The notes: generated by a model not told the origin, from the sequence alone. A DNA stretch of 64,000 nt from Streblospio benedicti (GCA_019095985.1 CM032659.1:29134350-29198349), one strand, 5' to 3'; counted from the stretch's first letter, positions 1 through 12,880 are shown. Program-made: numbers and translations.

Positions 1-1265
1 GAGCAATTAAGTGATAAACTTATCGCGAAAACGTTATGTAGATGGTGGGCGATCTTTTCTTTGTAGAATAGATAAGAAGACATGATTGACAGGCACTCAT
101 TTGGGGTTCAGTGGTTTCTTGCCGCTTGTCTGCAGTCGTTCGCCATGTACATGCGTACGTAGGCGGCACAATACAGATATGTTCTATAAATGCACGGTGA
201 ATGATAATGTTAATTACGCATATTCATATTTCATTTATATCTAATGTGACAGGCAGTTTACTTCTAGTCATTCAACTATGTTCTACCTGAGAAACCGCGA
301 CACGGTTCTGAGGCATAGTCACTCGGGGACGCCTGTGATATGCTTGTCAGCATCAGTGTGAAGCCTTCTGTCGTCAGGGACCTTCGTGAACCCTAGTGTG
401 CGACGCCGGCCAGCTCCAAGGCTAGCTTGGGAGAGTGGTTGCACATTGAGCCAACGGATCGACACCACTATGAGTGCCCGGGTTATATGGGATTGAATTC
501 TCATCTAACGAGAAAGGTTAGTACTTGAAACCCAGCAAACAACAACACATAACCAGGCAGATACCGCCACGGCTGCCCATAACATTCCCAAAAATGCCAC
601 CTTCAGTAGCAATTCTATTACGGGAGAGGGTGTGCTTTAGTAGAATGGGATTTCAAGTTTGAGGATGAGTCTTTAGTTGAAGATGGCGCTTGCACTATTG
701 CCATAAACAGCTACAAAGCCCCACCGCAAACCACGCACGCACACACGACACACACTCACACAAAGTAAATGTGCCAATGGTTTCCGGCTCTATGGATATC
801 ACTAATAAAATGATGAAGGTTTGTGTAGGCCGGCACTCTGATAATTACTTACAGTTTATTATCAAATCGTAACATGACACTGCTCACTGGGGTATAACGG
901 GGAGTGGGTTCTGAGTAAATACAATTCTCTTTGATGTAGACATAAATTGTTTTCTGATTAGTTTTGGCAACGTGGGTTCGCTAGTTAAAATGTATGAAAG
1001 GATGCTCATCAAATGTTCATCATCACGGAGGAAACACATAATAATGACAACTTTGACAGTTTAACGATATCATTCTTACTTTAAAAGGGCATATATTGAT
1101 GAGAACGAGATAGCTGACAGTAGTTAAGATAATCAGACACACATCTATCACTATTTCAACACGAGCAATTTAGTAATAAACTTATCGCCAAAACGTTTAT
1201 GTATATGGTGGGCGATCTTTTGTTTATAAAATACACAAGGAGCCATGATTGAGACATTCCAAGTG
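1..1265. repeat. Non-coding stretch bounded by a direct repeat of about 105 bp
   Basis: Bases 1-110 recur in direct orientation at about 1162-1265; both contain 'ggtgggcgatctttt' and 'catgattga', with point differences. The 1.05 kb between them shows no exon that I can support. A second short repeat ('atgaaaggatg', near 996 and 1343) lies inside. The pair could be remnant ends of an element or a simple duplication. Confidence 0.5.
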
Positions 1266-2340
1266 GGTCTAAATGAGTTGAACGGTAATGCAATTATATT
1301 GCTCGCAATTATGCTTTTAACATTTATCAGGTAGTTACAATAAATGAAAGGATGATCACCAAATATAGATAACTACTACAGAGCACAATTAGATGTTTTA
1401 GGGTGTGTTACGTTCACTCCTTTGACAACCCGCCATGGCAAGTAATTCTAAACATTAGTCACCTCTGTCACAAATGTGTGGGTTGATTGGAGTTCCCATT
1501 ACACCAATCACCACAAGGGGTGAACAGGGGGTTATGAGTTTCATCTCCTCATAATCTAACTAACGTTACAAGTTTCACAAAAACATCAGAACATTGGAGC
1601 ACTATAAAATCATAACAAAACTTGAAAAAGGAAGTTAATCCTTTAGATGACATTAACTGTGTCAAACGTTGTGCAATTTTGAATCTAATAATGTATGCTT
1701 GCAAAGTATGTCATTAAAAGACTAAATAAATCAATAAAAAAAAGATGCAATCAAAACAGCATTAAATATGGTCCGTTCTGTGAGTGATAATCCTCTAAGA
1801 CGATGGTGTGAAAATTATCAAATCAATGCATCTGTACTTTGACCCGAACCCTTTCTATAAGCCGCCAGGCGTGCGGGTGCCACTCGAGAGGGAGGTCATC
1901 TGCACGGGGCCACATTGTGACGATAGGCTTAACAGGTATGCTTTGATGATTGATGCTGTCTAAACTGTTATCTAAGACCCACAGATGACCATGTTAATAG
2001 CAGCCGTTTAGGACTGCGCAGGGAGTAGGAGGGGCTGGAGTGGGCGGCAGGGTGGAGCCTTCCCAGCACATGCAGGTCCAATGTGCCGTGGATCAATAGA
2101 AAAGACGTGGGTGAATCCAGCCGCAACCTATAAAAGAGTTGGCGGTGGCACACCAGCCACCTTCTATAGGCCAAAACTACCTGAGTAGACAGCGCGAACA
2201 TAAAGTGTGTGTGTTAAGTTTGAGAAGTTTGAGAATTTGCGGGTTCAAATATGTCGGATATCACTAAAACAAAATCTGGATACGGCAAGAAGGGAGCCAG
2301 AACCGTGTTAACGATGAGGTAGGAATGCGACTGAAATTAT
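1266..2340. other. No gene recognised
   Basis: AT-rich sequence with a more GC-rich patch at about 1840-2170. Short open frames exist on both strands but show no family signature, no splice logic and no repeat elsewhere in the window. Confidence 0.5.
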
Positions 2341-3259
2341 TTGACTTGCACTGTGTCTGTGAAAAGTTAGAATGACTACTTACAAAAAAATTATTATAAG
2401 ACACTGTTTCGACCTCCTGGTCCTTATCATGACAAAGATGTCAACCAAGTGTCATATAATAGAATTTAAAATTTACAATTTACGTTTGAACATGTTTTTG
2501 AATACATGCAGCTATAATAAAGAATACGTAGAAAATCAACAATTATCACAACATACAAAAAGGCATAATTCTTTTTTTTTTTTTCTAAATTAACTCGGAC
2601 AGTTTAAAATTTTGTTTTGAAATAGATATACAATGTATCTGAACATGAAGCAATAATATAAAATATGAAGATCAAATGAAGTATAATATTACTTAGCTAA
2701 TAGCTGCCAACAGTCAAAACGTATTATAAATATAACAATAAATAGTTATCACAACATACGAAAGGCATAATTCTTTATTTGTTTTTGTTTTTTCATTATT
2801 AAACAAGTTTTGTTTTAAAAGATATGGGATAGATGTGCACCGCTCTACTGTCAGTACTAGTAATATTTAGTACTTACACAAAGTTTTTTTATTCTTTTTT
2901 GTTCGGCTTTCACGTCTCAATGTACAATCAACAATATCGGAGATTTTTTATGTAATACAAGTTAATTTAATACAACATATTGGCAAATGCAGTTGAGAAT
3001 ATGTCATAGTATTCATCATGCCTGTTATAAATATATTTTTCTATAAGCATTTTGTCCTTTAGGAATACAATATAATCTAAAATACATATCGTCTTATCAT
3101 CGTATCTTTCACACATAAATATATAAACAGTTTACCATACAGTATACCACAATTTAAAAAAAAAACGAATTTGTTTTTTGTTTTCAAAGTTTGGTATGCC
3201 AAAAAGTATATTTACAAGATTTAGTTCAAATGCAGTTTCTAAAATTGATTTCATCCGTC
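2341..3259. repeat. AT-rich stretch with a duplicated block of about 90 bp
   Basis: A block beginning 'atcacaacatac' and containing 'aaggcataattcttt' and 'ttttgtttt' occurs at about 2535-2630 and again at about 2748-2825, a period near 213 bp. It directly adjoins the 3' side of the DIRS-type element. No coding signal. Confidence 0.45.
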
Positions 3260-5850
3260 TGTTAATGCTTAAACGGGGTCCAACGATGACTCCGCTACCC
3301 TGGGAACAGGAATCACTTTAATACCCGCCCGTTGCATGGTCTTTGACCACTTCAATTTTAGAACTAGACCCGGCTCTGACATGATAATGTCTGCCCTAGT
3401 TGTATGTCGAGGCCTCTCGAACGAGTAACTATTTTTCGGGCAAATGTTTGATGCCCTAAGAAGTCCATAAAATGGCAATAATAACGCAAACTTGAGCATC
3501 AAGCTTAATATGCCTAGCTCAATGCTTGCCAAATTGCATAACTTCCTCAATAACGCAGCTTTGTCTGCCTTGAACCGGCTAGCCAGAAACTCTATATAAA
3601 CACAAAATGTATTAACCGATGGCTTAATGTACGACAGTTCATGTTCTAAGCAGAACTTAATGAAGTTCGCTGATTGACTGCTGTGCCCGAAACTGAAAGC
3701 CGTATTTATACATTATAGATACGGCCTACCAACATTTGAACATTTCATTGATACATTTAAACATTACATTGTTAAATTTTAACATTACAGTGATTATAAC
3801 CTTAAAACTAACTGTATGTCTACAAACACTTTACATCTAGACTCCTTCGACAGCAGTGGTTGTAAACCTATGATTAATGTCGATAGTTATCTTTAGCTTA
3901 AATCAGACGTGCGCTTGCTGATGCGCTGTAGCGAGATGGCTTATCAGCAAGTTCGTTCATTACCCCAGCTATGTGTAAACACTGAATCTTTAGCTTGTGC
4001 TTTGCTGTTAACTTCCAGACTTCACGTGCGCAGCTATATGTGAATACGGCGACAGTCCTTTTCCCGTGTTCAGGACCGACACAGCGGCCTAATTGTCGCA
4101 TCTAATTACCACTGTGTGACCTGCAGTTCTCTCCGGGAACAGATTTATGGCTACCACGATATTTATCATTTCTAGGTCATTGATGGGATGTTGTTCTGCC
4201 ATAATGCTCTCAGGGAAGTCAAATTTATACCACAAGTTGCCGAAGTGCCCGCCCGCTGCTGTAAGGCAGCTATCGACACAGATCTCTGTGTCTAGAGTGC
4301 CACTAAGATCTCCCTACCGTTGTAGGTGGGCAAATATCGCTGAATCCACAACAAGTCCTACTTCACAAATAGCCGCAGTATATCACAGCAGGTTGCTAAG
4401 TGGAACAGCGTGGCCAGCAAGCTATACGAAGCTGTGACGACTTTGCACATTTTCTTGCAACACCAATCATTCACTGTCTCCACTTTATCCCTGGAAATGT
4501 ACATGGTCATTGCCAGCGTTTCCACGTACACCCCTAACCATGCCATGCTGGTTGAGGGGACGCTCCCTTTATGCACTTCTTTTTTCAGGCCTAACTCAGC
4601 TAACAAGTGCTGGCACCGTGCGAAGGCGGCCTCCGCCGCGCGCAGGTCTTTGCTACCTCCCGCGAGATCGTCTATTCAGACTCGCGTGACCCTCGCTGTG
4701 CATTATGTCACTCGTGCTTTTCATTGCCTTCGAAACCAAACCGTAGCCCGTAGCTGCCAGATCTTGATACAAATGGCCTCTCCGTGCGATGTGGAGAAGC
4801 GGCCAGTCAGCGGGGCATGAACGAAGCTGTCTCTAGATCTAACGACCACAGGAAACATCCTGGTCCCTGCTCGGCGATATTGTCCCTCATGTCCAACGCA
4901 CTAGGACGCTTTAATTTGAAGGGCACATCCAAGTAATGTGTCTTGATGATCTCACCGTTAACGGAGTCTTCCTCTCCGTAGCTCAAGTCCAAAATCACTC
5001 GTCTCTTGCTGTTCCTTCTTTTTGGGTGTCTCATTAGTGGTGACGTAGTGAATTCACTAAACAATCGCACTTTGTATGGCCCTGCCATAGCGCCCAGCCT
5101 AAGCTCTGTTTCTAGGTAGTTATCCACATGCTCGGCAAAAGCTTTTTGCCGACTGGTGGTCACACCATTTGGCCGTTGGCGGTGCGCTGCATCCGTAGCT
5201 TGCCGGAAATCCGAACTCGATGAAATTTATCACTTCCGGCTCACTCAGCACGTGTGCGTATCTCCGCCAACCCTCCGTATCCGGCCCCCACCACCAGCAC
5301 TGCTGTGGGAGCAGATGCGCCACTCACGTCCGGCGACATCACGGAGGCAGTGCTGCTGGTGGTGGGGGCTGATGTGACTGGCGGTCATGTCGACAAGTTG
5401 TCCCGCTACGTAGACGTTTTTCAAAATGTCAATGTACCCACAAACAAACAAACTCGGGCACCGATAGCTCGTCGTACTCCGCAGCTCTGCATCATAGCCC
5501 ACGGGACGGGTGGGGCCCGCGCTGCTGCCTCCAGCACGCTTAGTCGTTGCATTAACGGTGCGTTAGCCGCTAACACCGCCGCCTGTGTTACCGCCGTCAT
5601 CGATTCGCTCGCCGCCTGCGAGGTTGCAGATGCTGGTGTTTGGATGCGGTTGGCGGTGGTAGTTGTGTTGCTGCCCTGCGTCGCCGCGACGATGGTTATG
5701 GCTGGCTGGGTAACCACCACAGTAACTGCCGTGGTCGTTACCGCCTCTGATGTTCTGATATCCGTCATATCCAACTCGCACTTTCTTCCAGTTGGTTTGG
5801 GATGAGAGTTTTTACACTTGGTGCAATTGTAGTTCCCGATGATTTGCGTA
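3260..5850 (-). mobile_element. Decayed DIRS-type (tyrosine recombinase) retroelement
   Basis: Read on the minus strand the parts come in the usual DIRS order: a Gag-like region with a Cys/His knuckle near its start (about 5830-5420), reverse transcriptase (about 5320-4360), RNase H (about 4100-3900) and tyrosine recombinase (about 3550-3269). Recognition rests on similarity remembered for the RT lead-in (positions 5163-4807) and for the recombinase segment containing LPFYGLLRAS. The copy is broken in several places and is taken to be an old fossil. Whether it belongs to the DIRS1 or Ngaro branch, and where its terminal repeats lie, could not be settled. Long open frames on the plus strand at 5254-5805 are shadows of the Gag region. 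Confidence 0.8.
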
Positions 5851-7509
5851 TGTAATTATGTTCTATCACTTATGACTTTATGCTGTATAATCCTGTTTGG
5901 CAGCAAGACGACAAGTTCAACCAACTCTTTTCAAAGTGTAATGACGGAGAGAGAAATTATATAAACAAATCTGAATGGTTTGAGAGCTGACGAGCGAATG
6001 ACCGCCATGCCGCCGGATCTGACCCCACGGTGGTTGAGGTCACGATCCGGCGGATTACAGGGGGGCTTCCTGCAATGCCCAGGATTCTGGGATTACCAAA
6101 CAAATCTATATAGAGGCGACCTCATTGGAAGTTTATCTGTACTGTGTGTTGTAATCATTTATGAGGTCACTTGCAAAAAAGGTTCCCCATAAAGAATAAA
6201 CTATTTGCTAGAACATATGTATTGTTCATTATGCATCCTAAAACAAATGAAATTTGATCAAAATAATATTACTATATGCATGCAAAATAATTTTAAAATC
6301 TACAACACATTTTCTTCATCCGGGTTCAAGTTCAAGTTGAACTTATTAATTTCAACCTTCAACAGTCAGTCCCCAATGTCTGGAGATTTGTGGTTCGTGG
6401 TGCCCCCGCTGTGAGTCCTTGGCAGTTTCTCAACAGGCTTCCTTTGCCATATCTCCTAATGAGATGATAATTACCACACATTATTGACTGTTCATTTTCA
6501 AAGGGGATAAAAGTGAATCAGTTCATTCTATGTACATATATTATCAATATTTGTAGTATGTGGATCCACATGGTGTTTTCTTTTACATATCTGCAACCAT
6601 TAATACAAAGCTATAACTTAAATTTCAAAAGTACTTCTCTCTGCTTGTGGCTGTCGAAGACTGAGTTTGCTAGTGACACTTTGGAAGGAGACAATCCGAC
6701 ACTATGATTGTTAAGGATTGTTTAAAGAATAAGAATTTCTCGCGTTTCTTTGACGTGTCTGATCACATTACAAGTATGGCAAAACATTGCTGTAACAGTG
6801 TTGTAATGTTCATACCATTTTAGTTGCAAGAAGTGCAAGCGTCTTCCTTGAATATATACGGTAGAATCTTTCTATTAAGACTACACTATGGACTGACTTC
6901 AAGTTGTCTCACTTAAGAGGTGATCTCAATATAGACGTTCGTTTTGCTCTATTTGCCCGAAGGGTGGAGTGGGCCGGATAGGCGAATCAGGCTGGGTGGG
7001 GGGGGGGCATACCATGCTTACATCGCAGATTCTGAACGTCGAATACGACGAAAGCACCAATTCAGTTTCTCCACGTAAGCACCAGATAGGAGTTTGTGTT
7101 TACGTCGTGGTTAATGGTGTTTTTCTTTATCGAAGTTTATAGGTATACATCCATTTAAGACTTGTACACATACCCGCCAAATTGATTATGTAAAAATAGG
7201 CAGTTACTGATAGTTAATTAAACGAAATGCATGTTCTACATTTACATGTCTCTTACGACATTATTATGCTATCATTATCTGTATGTTCCCATCTATGATG
7301 TTAAAATTCTTTCTAAGCTTACATTGATATTAGTTTAGTGATGATTACCTCAATCTGATTGCAAGAGTATATTTCCTTACAACTTATACCAAATTTTTCT
7401 TACAAAAAGTCAATATTTACATTTTAGGACCGCCTCAGTTTATAAGGAGACGACCTTTATAATAATACTAGTTTTGTGAAAACTTTTTGCAGTGTATGTG
7501 GAGTATATA
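5851..7509. other. No gene recognised; short transposon-like scraps
   Basis: Apart from the hairpin, nothing has a family signature. A stretch at about 6856-6945 ('ggtagaatctttctattaagac') resembles the terminal sequence of the pogo-like MITE found at 47585-47753 and may be a relic of it. A poly-G run lies near 7000. Confidence 0.4.
6010..6053. repeat. GC-rich hairpin just outside the DIRS-type element
   Basis: CCGCCGGATC at 6010-6019 and GATCCGGCGG at 6044-6053 are perfect inverted repeats, extended inward by TGACC/GGTCA with a single-base bulge. The hairpin lies about 160 bp beyond the 5' side of the fossil element and may be part of its terminal region or of a separate insertion. Confidence 0.5.
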
Positions 7510-7795
7510 GAATCTAAAATTGGGCGATTTGGTAGCCTGGGCATACTGACTGACTACCGTTAATAGAGATCCAAATATTATTTACAAGAGCACAATGATA
7601 GAAATAGTGTTCTAAACTGTCAATTATGTTACATTTGTCACAAAGTGGGCTTTGTTCGCTTTTAACTATTGATAGGTAATAGTTACATGGAAGAATCTAT
7701 TAAAAATATTTTGAAATGGTTGTACATATGATTCACAAGATGAAATTTTATAGTAATATTCCCATTCCAAATTCAAATTTAATTAATCTTATCTG
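7510..7795 (-). mobile_element. LINE 3' fragment (C-terminal zinc-knuckle piece)
   Basis: This 270-bp segment is almost identical to 9889-10160. On the minus strand it encodes a CxxC...H...C pattern containing SLEHYF, typical of the C-terminal end of L1/Tx1-type LINE proteins. It carries only the 3' part; the RT part seen in the 9.9-kb copy is missing. Confidence 0.6.
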
Positions 7796-8540
7796 CCGGG
7801 TATCTACCGGGTTATGTGACTTACGCATAAGTTTTTAGGTGCAACGCGAATGAATTGTCACTTCTCAGATTGGTTCCTGATATTTAATGCCAAAAGAATA
7901 AACAGGTGATGTGTAGAACATTGCATACATATGACTCTCTGGATGATGAATTAAGCGAGATTATATCTGCAAGTTCGTGTCTTTTAACGGATAGAATGAA
8001 TATAGACTCTGTTAGAAATATCAAGAAACAAAGTGATTCATATCTTTATAAATGTGGTAGGCATATTACGCAAACAATTGTCCTTGAAATTTTTTGGCTA
8101 CATGATATCAATGAAAGAAAAATGAAGTTTTAAAGCGTCCAATTGATATTCACCCTGGGCCAAATGGATAACATGTTGTAACGACACATATAACGTAGCA
8201 ATATATTTCAATTGCCTTCATTATCCTGATGACATGTATCCCATTGCATGTGAACTTTTTTAATTTATTTGGCACTGGAATTTTGGGTTGGAAAAATGAT
8301 TCACAACCAGCATTTAACCAACCTACCGGAATTTCCACGGAAGGAAAGTCAGTTATTGTCACTGATACATCAAAAGTGCCTGCAATTGTAACACTCACGG
8401 ATCGTTACAATTTCTATGCGTTTTTTGCAGTAGACTGGCAGTATACTCACCTTGCGACGTCATGTGCCCTACGCCTAACCGGTGTGGACGGGGCTTAGCA
8501 CTAAACAATTTGGCCAACTTAAGCGAGGGGTAGATTGGAC
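7796..8540. other. No gene recognised
   Basis: Open frames at 7906-8133 (plus) and 8150-8498 (both strands) show no motif, and I could not tie them to any family or splice structure. Confidence 0.4.
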
Positions 8541-9065
8541 ATTGCGGGCGTGTTCGCCGCAAGGTGTTTTGAGGTCTGCGGTGTATGTGGCGTTTTCCTC
8601 ATGCAGTGACAATCTTTAGGGTATGGGCACATCATCATGGGTTCCGTGCGATATGAGTAAGTCGGCACTGGGAATGGTTTTAATTAGGTGGCCGTGAGAT
8701 CAACATGCATCCAATGTAAGTTGTACTCGCGTACAACTTACGTTCTTCGCACAGTATGATTATTAAAGTGCGGCATTCGCACGTTCATGGTGCAGGCAAC
8801 GCACGGCGCCGGCACTGTATCTGTACCCACAACCTGCGGGTAAAAACTTCGCTTGTACATGACATTTAGCGTAATGTAATGCGATGGGGCACATTTGACC
8901 TTGTGGGCGTGCTGGCCGCAAGGTGTGTTGAGGTCTGTGGTGTCTACAGCGCTTTCCGCAATGCATTGACAAACCGTGTGATTACTATAATAAGACAATC
9001 GTATGTTCATGGTGCAGAGAACGCACTGCGCCAGTACCGTATCTGTGCCGGAAACGACCGGCTGT
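8541..9065. repeat. Diverged local duplication
   Basis: Two blocks recur: one around 8541-8610 and 8888-8970 (sharing 'gccgcaaggtg' and 'ttgaggtctg'), another around 8750-8835 and 8970-9060 (sharing 'gttcatggtgcag'). Spacings differ (about 345 and 220 bp), so the second copy was rearranged or deleted internally. Non-coding as far as can be seen. Confidence 0.5.
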
Positions 9066-9171
9066 CATTATGCGACGATTAGCGTACGGTCACCCCACTG
9101 CCTCCTTGCGGCCAGAGCACCGCTGACATTGGTCGCAGAAGAAGCCAAACTTCTGCGGTCACCATACGGTC

Positions 9172-9501
9172 TTAAACTCGCTTTACACTTGAGCAATCAT
9201 GAGCGAACCCGTGCAACGCATCTGCACATTATATGTCACGTCGTCAACTTGGGCGTATTGTGGCGACAATGAACGTAGTAGAAATGCATGGTAGGCCTAC
9301 GACAAGTTGCTGAGGCAAACTAAGTGTTACTTATATTTGCGAATGTTCTGCGATCCATAGACGCAGCATAACTATTTGAAGCAAACTTTAACCAAACTGA
9401 ATGTTTGTTCAAAATTTTTGAACATGTTCAAAATTTTGCCAGTTCGCCAGTGCACGTAGAGCTACGTAGGTGGAATTCGCTATAGTGTAAAGCGAGTTTA
9501 A
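9172..9501. mobile_element. MITE, Harbinger-like family, copy 1
   Basis: Terminal inverted repeats TTAAACTCGCTTTACACT and AGTGTAAAGCGAGTTTAA bound a 330-bp element with no coding capacity. TTA/TAA at the edges fits the 3-bp target of PIF/Harbinger elements, although the palindromic ends make the exact boundary ambiguous. The same family occurs at 18341-18654 and 61499-61834, in the opposite orientation. Confidence 0.65.
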
Positions 9502-9888
9502 TGCTGCGTTTGTCGTACTTAACGCTCACGGATCTTTACGATCTTCATAAGTTTTTTTTTCGAGTTTTTAGAATGGCTGTAGACAGCGCTTACGGCATAA
9601 TGTGCCCTACACACTAAGTTAGACACACCTGAGGAAGGCACTCAGTATCTCACTCAAATAACTTCAAATAAACGTCGCCACTTGTTCCCAAGTGTATAAT
9701 TACAGGAATTACTGTGTGATTCCACTCTTAACGTAATACACATTAATCACTGACAGACGGTGAGCTCTGGGCGAGAAATATTGGGTGAGACGGTAACAGT
9801 GCGAGTTGGTTCATGGACGAAATGTGCCTGGGGCGAAATGGTATGAAGGGAATTGTTCAAGTGCCTAAAAAAGGGCGAGAAAGGTGGG
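9502..9888. other. No gene recognised
   Basis: Unique-looking spacer between the MITE and the LINE fragment. Confidence 0.4.
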
Positions 9889-10490
9889 CGATTTGGTAGC
9901 CTGGCATACTGACTGAATACCGTTAATAGAGATCCAAATATTATTTACAAGAGCACAATGATAGAAATAGTGTTCTAAACTGTCAATTATGTTACATTTG
10001 TCACATAGTGGGCTTTGTTCGCTTTAAACTATTGATAGGTAATAGTTACATGGAAGAATCTATTAAGAATATTTTGAAATGGTTGTACATATGATTCACA
10101 AGATGAAATTTTATAGTAATATTGCCATTCCAAATTCAAATTTAATTAATCTTATCTTACTTTTGCTTCTGGTTGAGGAACCCATCCAGAATGCTTCACA
10201 ATTATCTGTATTTAATTTAAGTCCATAAATTTTTGATAAGGTTGCAATCAATGGATTTTTGAGTGACTCTATATCTTTAAGAATAAGAGTTGTGTCATTC
10301 GCCAGTTGGGATATCACTATGTTTTTATTTAGGGCATATGTTATGCCTTTTATACTGTCATTTTGTCTTACATTATTGGCCATTATCTCGACAACAAACA
10401 GAAAAAGAAAAGCAGATATTAGACAGCCCTGCCTAACATCACGGCTTACATTTAAGAAATCGCTGTTGAAACCATTATTTATAGTACAAT
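9889..10490 (-). mobile_element. Internally deleted LINE fragment (L1/Tx1-like RT)
   Basis: On the minus strand, starting near 10490, the frame reads VRQGCLISAFLF, then EIMANNVRQNDSIKGI, ISQLANDTTLIL and GLKLNTDNCEAFWMGS. This is the order of RT motifs in L1/Tx1-like LINEs. The catalytic (F/Y)ADD motif reads LAND, so one aspartate is missing. After position 10111 the sequence jumps straight to the C-terminal zinc-knuckle region (also present at 7510-7795), so the part between them is deleted. Dead copy. Confidence 0.7.
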
Positions 10491-10827
10491 AACAACAACA
10501 ATAGTAAGTAACTTAGTTCTTACAAAATGTAAGAACAAGGCTGGACAAGATTTAGCATCTTCAAATTCTACATGGATATATTATAGTCTAATAATAGTCT
10601 AATAATATTATAGACACAAGCTTTCAGTCATAGTAGAGTACAATAGTAATCTGATATCACAATCACATACACATTTTAGCCATCACAAAGATATTTGGAG
10701 AACATATATTACTGTTAACGTTACAAAAACATAACAACTTATCTTTTTAAATTCCATTTACATGTAAATAAGAATGCTACGACCAAACTTTTTTCAACAT
10801 CACATGACATCTTGAATTTAAATGTCT
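10491..10827. other. No gene recognised
   Basis: AT-rich spacer with a short local repeat ('tagtctaataatag', near 10575-10610). Confidence 0.4.
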
Positions 10828-12132
10828 TTATAATGCATACACACAATACTTAATTAATTCCTCACTAATACTTTCTATAGCAGCTCTTTCGCCACAGGTT
10901 TCCCTTAAGCTAACAATGTATGATTTATTATTCTTAAGAAACACTGTGAGCAAGAGATGCGTAAGTGGATCATAGGCTACTGTCAAACTTCGAACAGGTC
11001 TGTGGAAATACGTTCCAGTAAGCATTTGATCAACAGTATAATTTGGAGCATACACGTTACTGTCTACAAGTAAGTCTCTTTGCCCTCCATCACCCCATAT
11101 CTTCCCAATTGTAGATATAAAGCAACATGCACTGTGAAGCCAAGATGCAAAACATGGCATCTTAATATGTCTTGTTTTGTCCACTTTATTTGCTGAGCTA
11201 CAGTATATAGCTGCTGGTCCATAGTGTGAACGCATTGCCTCTGTCCAATTTAATTTTGTCATGTCTTTACACCTATTCATAGTTGTGCACACTTTAGAAG
11301 GGAGGGTCCAATGGTTTGGCATTCACGAGATGTGCATCAACTGCAATAGTGCATGAACATTGCTGGTATTGATGACACCTCATGGGTTGTCATAGGAGCT
11401 ATTATCCAAGTGAAATAAGCAATGTCAAGCTGAATTCTCTCATAGGCTAACTCCAATATCTTATATTGGTCTTTGAATTATATATTCTGGGACGGTCAGC
11501 GTGTTGCTTCCATTTTTCAAAGTGTACAGTTATAACGGCAGCTGCATTGCCAAGCGTAGGTGGCAATAATCGGTCAACACATATTTTTACTCTTGAACCT
11601 TCAGTGGATTCATTCTTTGTTACTGGTTGTTCCTGGTACACAACACGTGCAATAGAATGCACTGGTTCTTTACCATCGTCTGCTTCAGAGTTACTGTTGG
11701 AATTGTCATCCCCTTCTTGGATTAAAAGACCTACATGTGGCTCATAAGGCCATTATATATGTATCCTCCTGCATGCGGCTAAATTCATCTTTACATTGCA
11801 ACTGACCATTGCTGATGTAAAATCCATGTGCACTGAGAATGTCTAGTATGTCTCTTTTTCCATGATCATAGTAGAGTTGAGCTGCAAGCCAAGATGAAGA
11901 GGGGGGATCGTCTTGTTGTGAATGCAGAAAATGAGGCACTGGCCTTTCTATGCTGCAGCCTTTCTGAAGCTTGAAAATCTGGATCCGCAGATTTGAATGG
12001 TACTGAACTCAAGAGGCAAAAAAGCATTTTTTTCAGCCAAGGATGAACATAACTGTTGGCACATTTCAAAGCAATTTCCTTTGGTGAATAATACTCTTCT
12101 GTGGCTGGGATCTTTGACAGCTCTTCTCTCAA
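10828..12132 (-). other. Decayed protein-coding region of unrecognised, probably mobile-element origin
   Basis: Minus-strand open pieces lie in series at about 12132-11866, 11939-11742, 11662-11447 and 11322-10828 and look like successive parts of one former reading frame. Protein-like features include HSQQDDPPSSSWLAAQLY followed by DILDILSAHGFYISNGQL, and a C-terminal piece with YAPNYTVDQMLTGTYFHRPV. The 'AHGF-IS' stretch recalls unnamed repeat-encoded proteins of cnidarians and molluscs, but I cannot name the family. It is broken into several pieces, and no neighbouring exon or promoter is evident. Confidence 0.35.
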
Positions 12133-12880
12133 AATGCCTACTTTGGTATGAATGATATTTTATGGATCACTAGAACTGGCTCTTCTTCAGAAGACTCCAG
12201 TTCTATCTGATGTGTTTTTCCATCAATTTAACATAGTCACAGTGTCTGATAAACTTACTTTACTATTAAGCTATAGTTACCACATACATTCTGAATTAAG
12301 ACGAGGGGGTACATTATGTTAAAAACTGATTAAGGGGCTTTAAAATGCAAATTTTGCCATTATTTTCTGCAGATATGGGTTTAGTATGCAAAACTACCAT
12401 AGGAATCATGACATTAATACACTAATAAAAGATTTGTTTTAATAATGGTACATTTAAGTAGCTCGTTGTGTCACGTACCATTTGGCACAAAATTATGCTT
12501 GGGAGTCCAAAATTACGTGCACTACGCGTCATGCTCCTGAGAGAAATCTGAAAAAGGTAAAATAATTTTGTTTACTGCTCCGGGTAGCCACGTAGGTGTG
12601 CTATAAGCCCTGTGAATTATACGTTTTCATTTGATGTGCTTTTTTATTTAATGGGTGACTTTGTGGTGTGGGTACTATAAAACCTATTTGTAGAAGCGGT
12701 TTGTTTGTTTTTAAGTAGGTCTATATTAAGGCCATTTTTGCTATTTTGCACGGGCTAAATTTAGTACAACGGGGCTGAGATTGATTCTGAGACTCCTTCG
12801 ACCATTTTGGTATATATCATACATTTTTGCGAAGCGGGTTGATTAAACTCAAAATATTGCTGGAGTTTCTACTCACCTAA
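12133..12880. other. No gene recognised
   Basis: Non-coding spacer leading into the tetranucleotide array. Confidence 0.4.

Noticed and set aside
5254-5805. 183-codon frame on the plus strand
   Set aside because: It lies opposite the Gag-like region of the minus-strand fossil element, which explains its length and composition.
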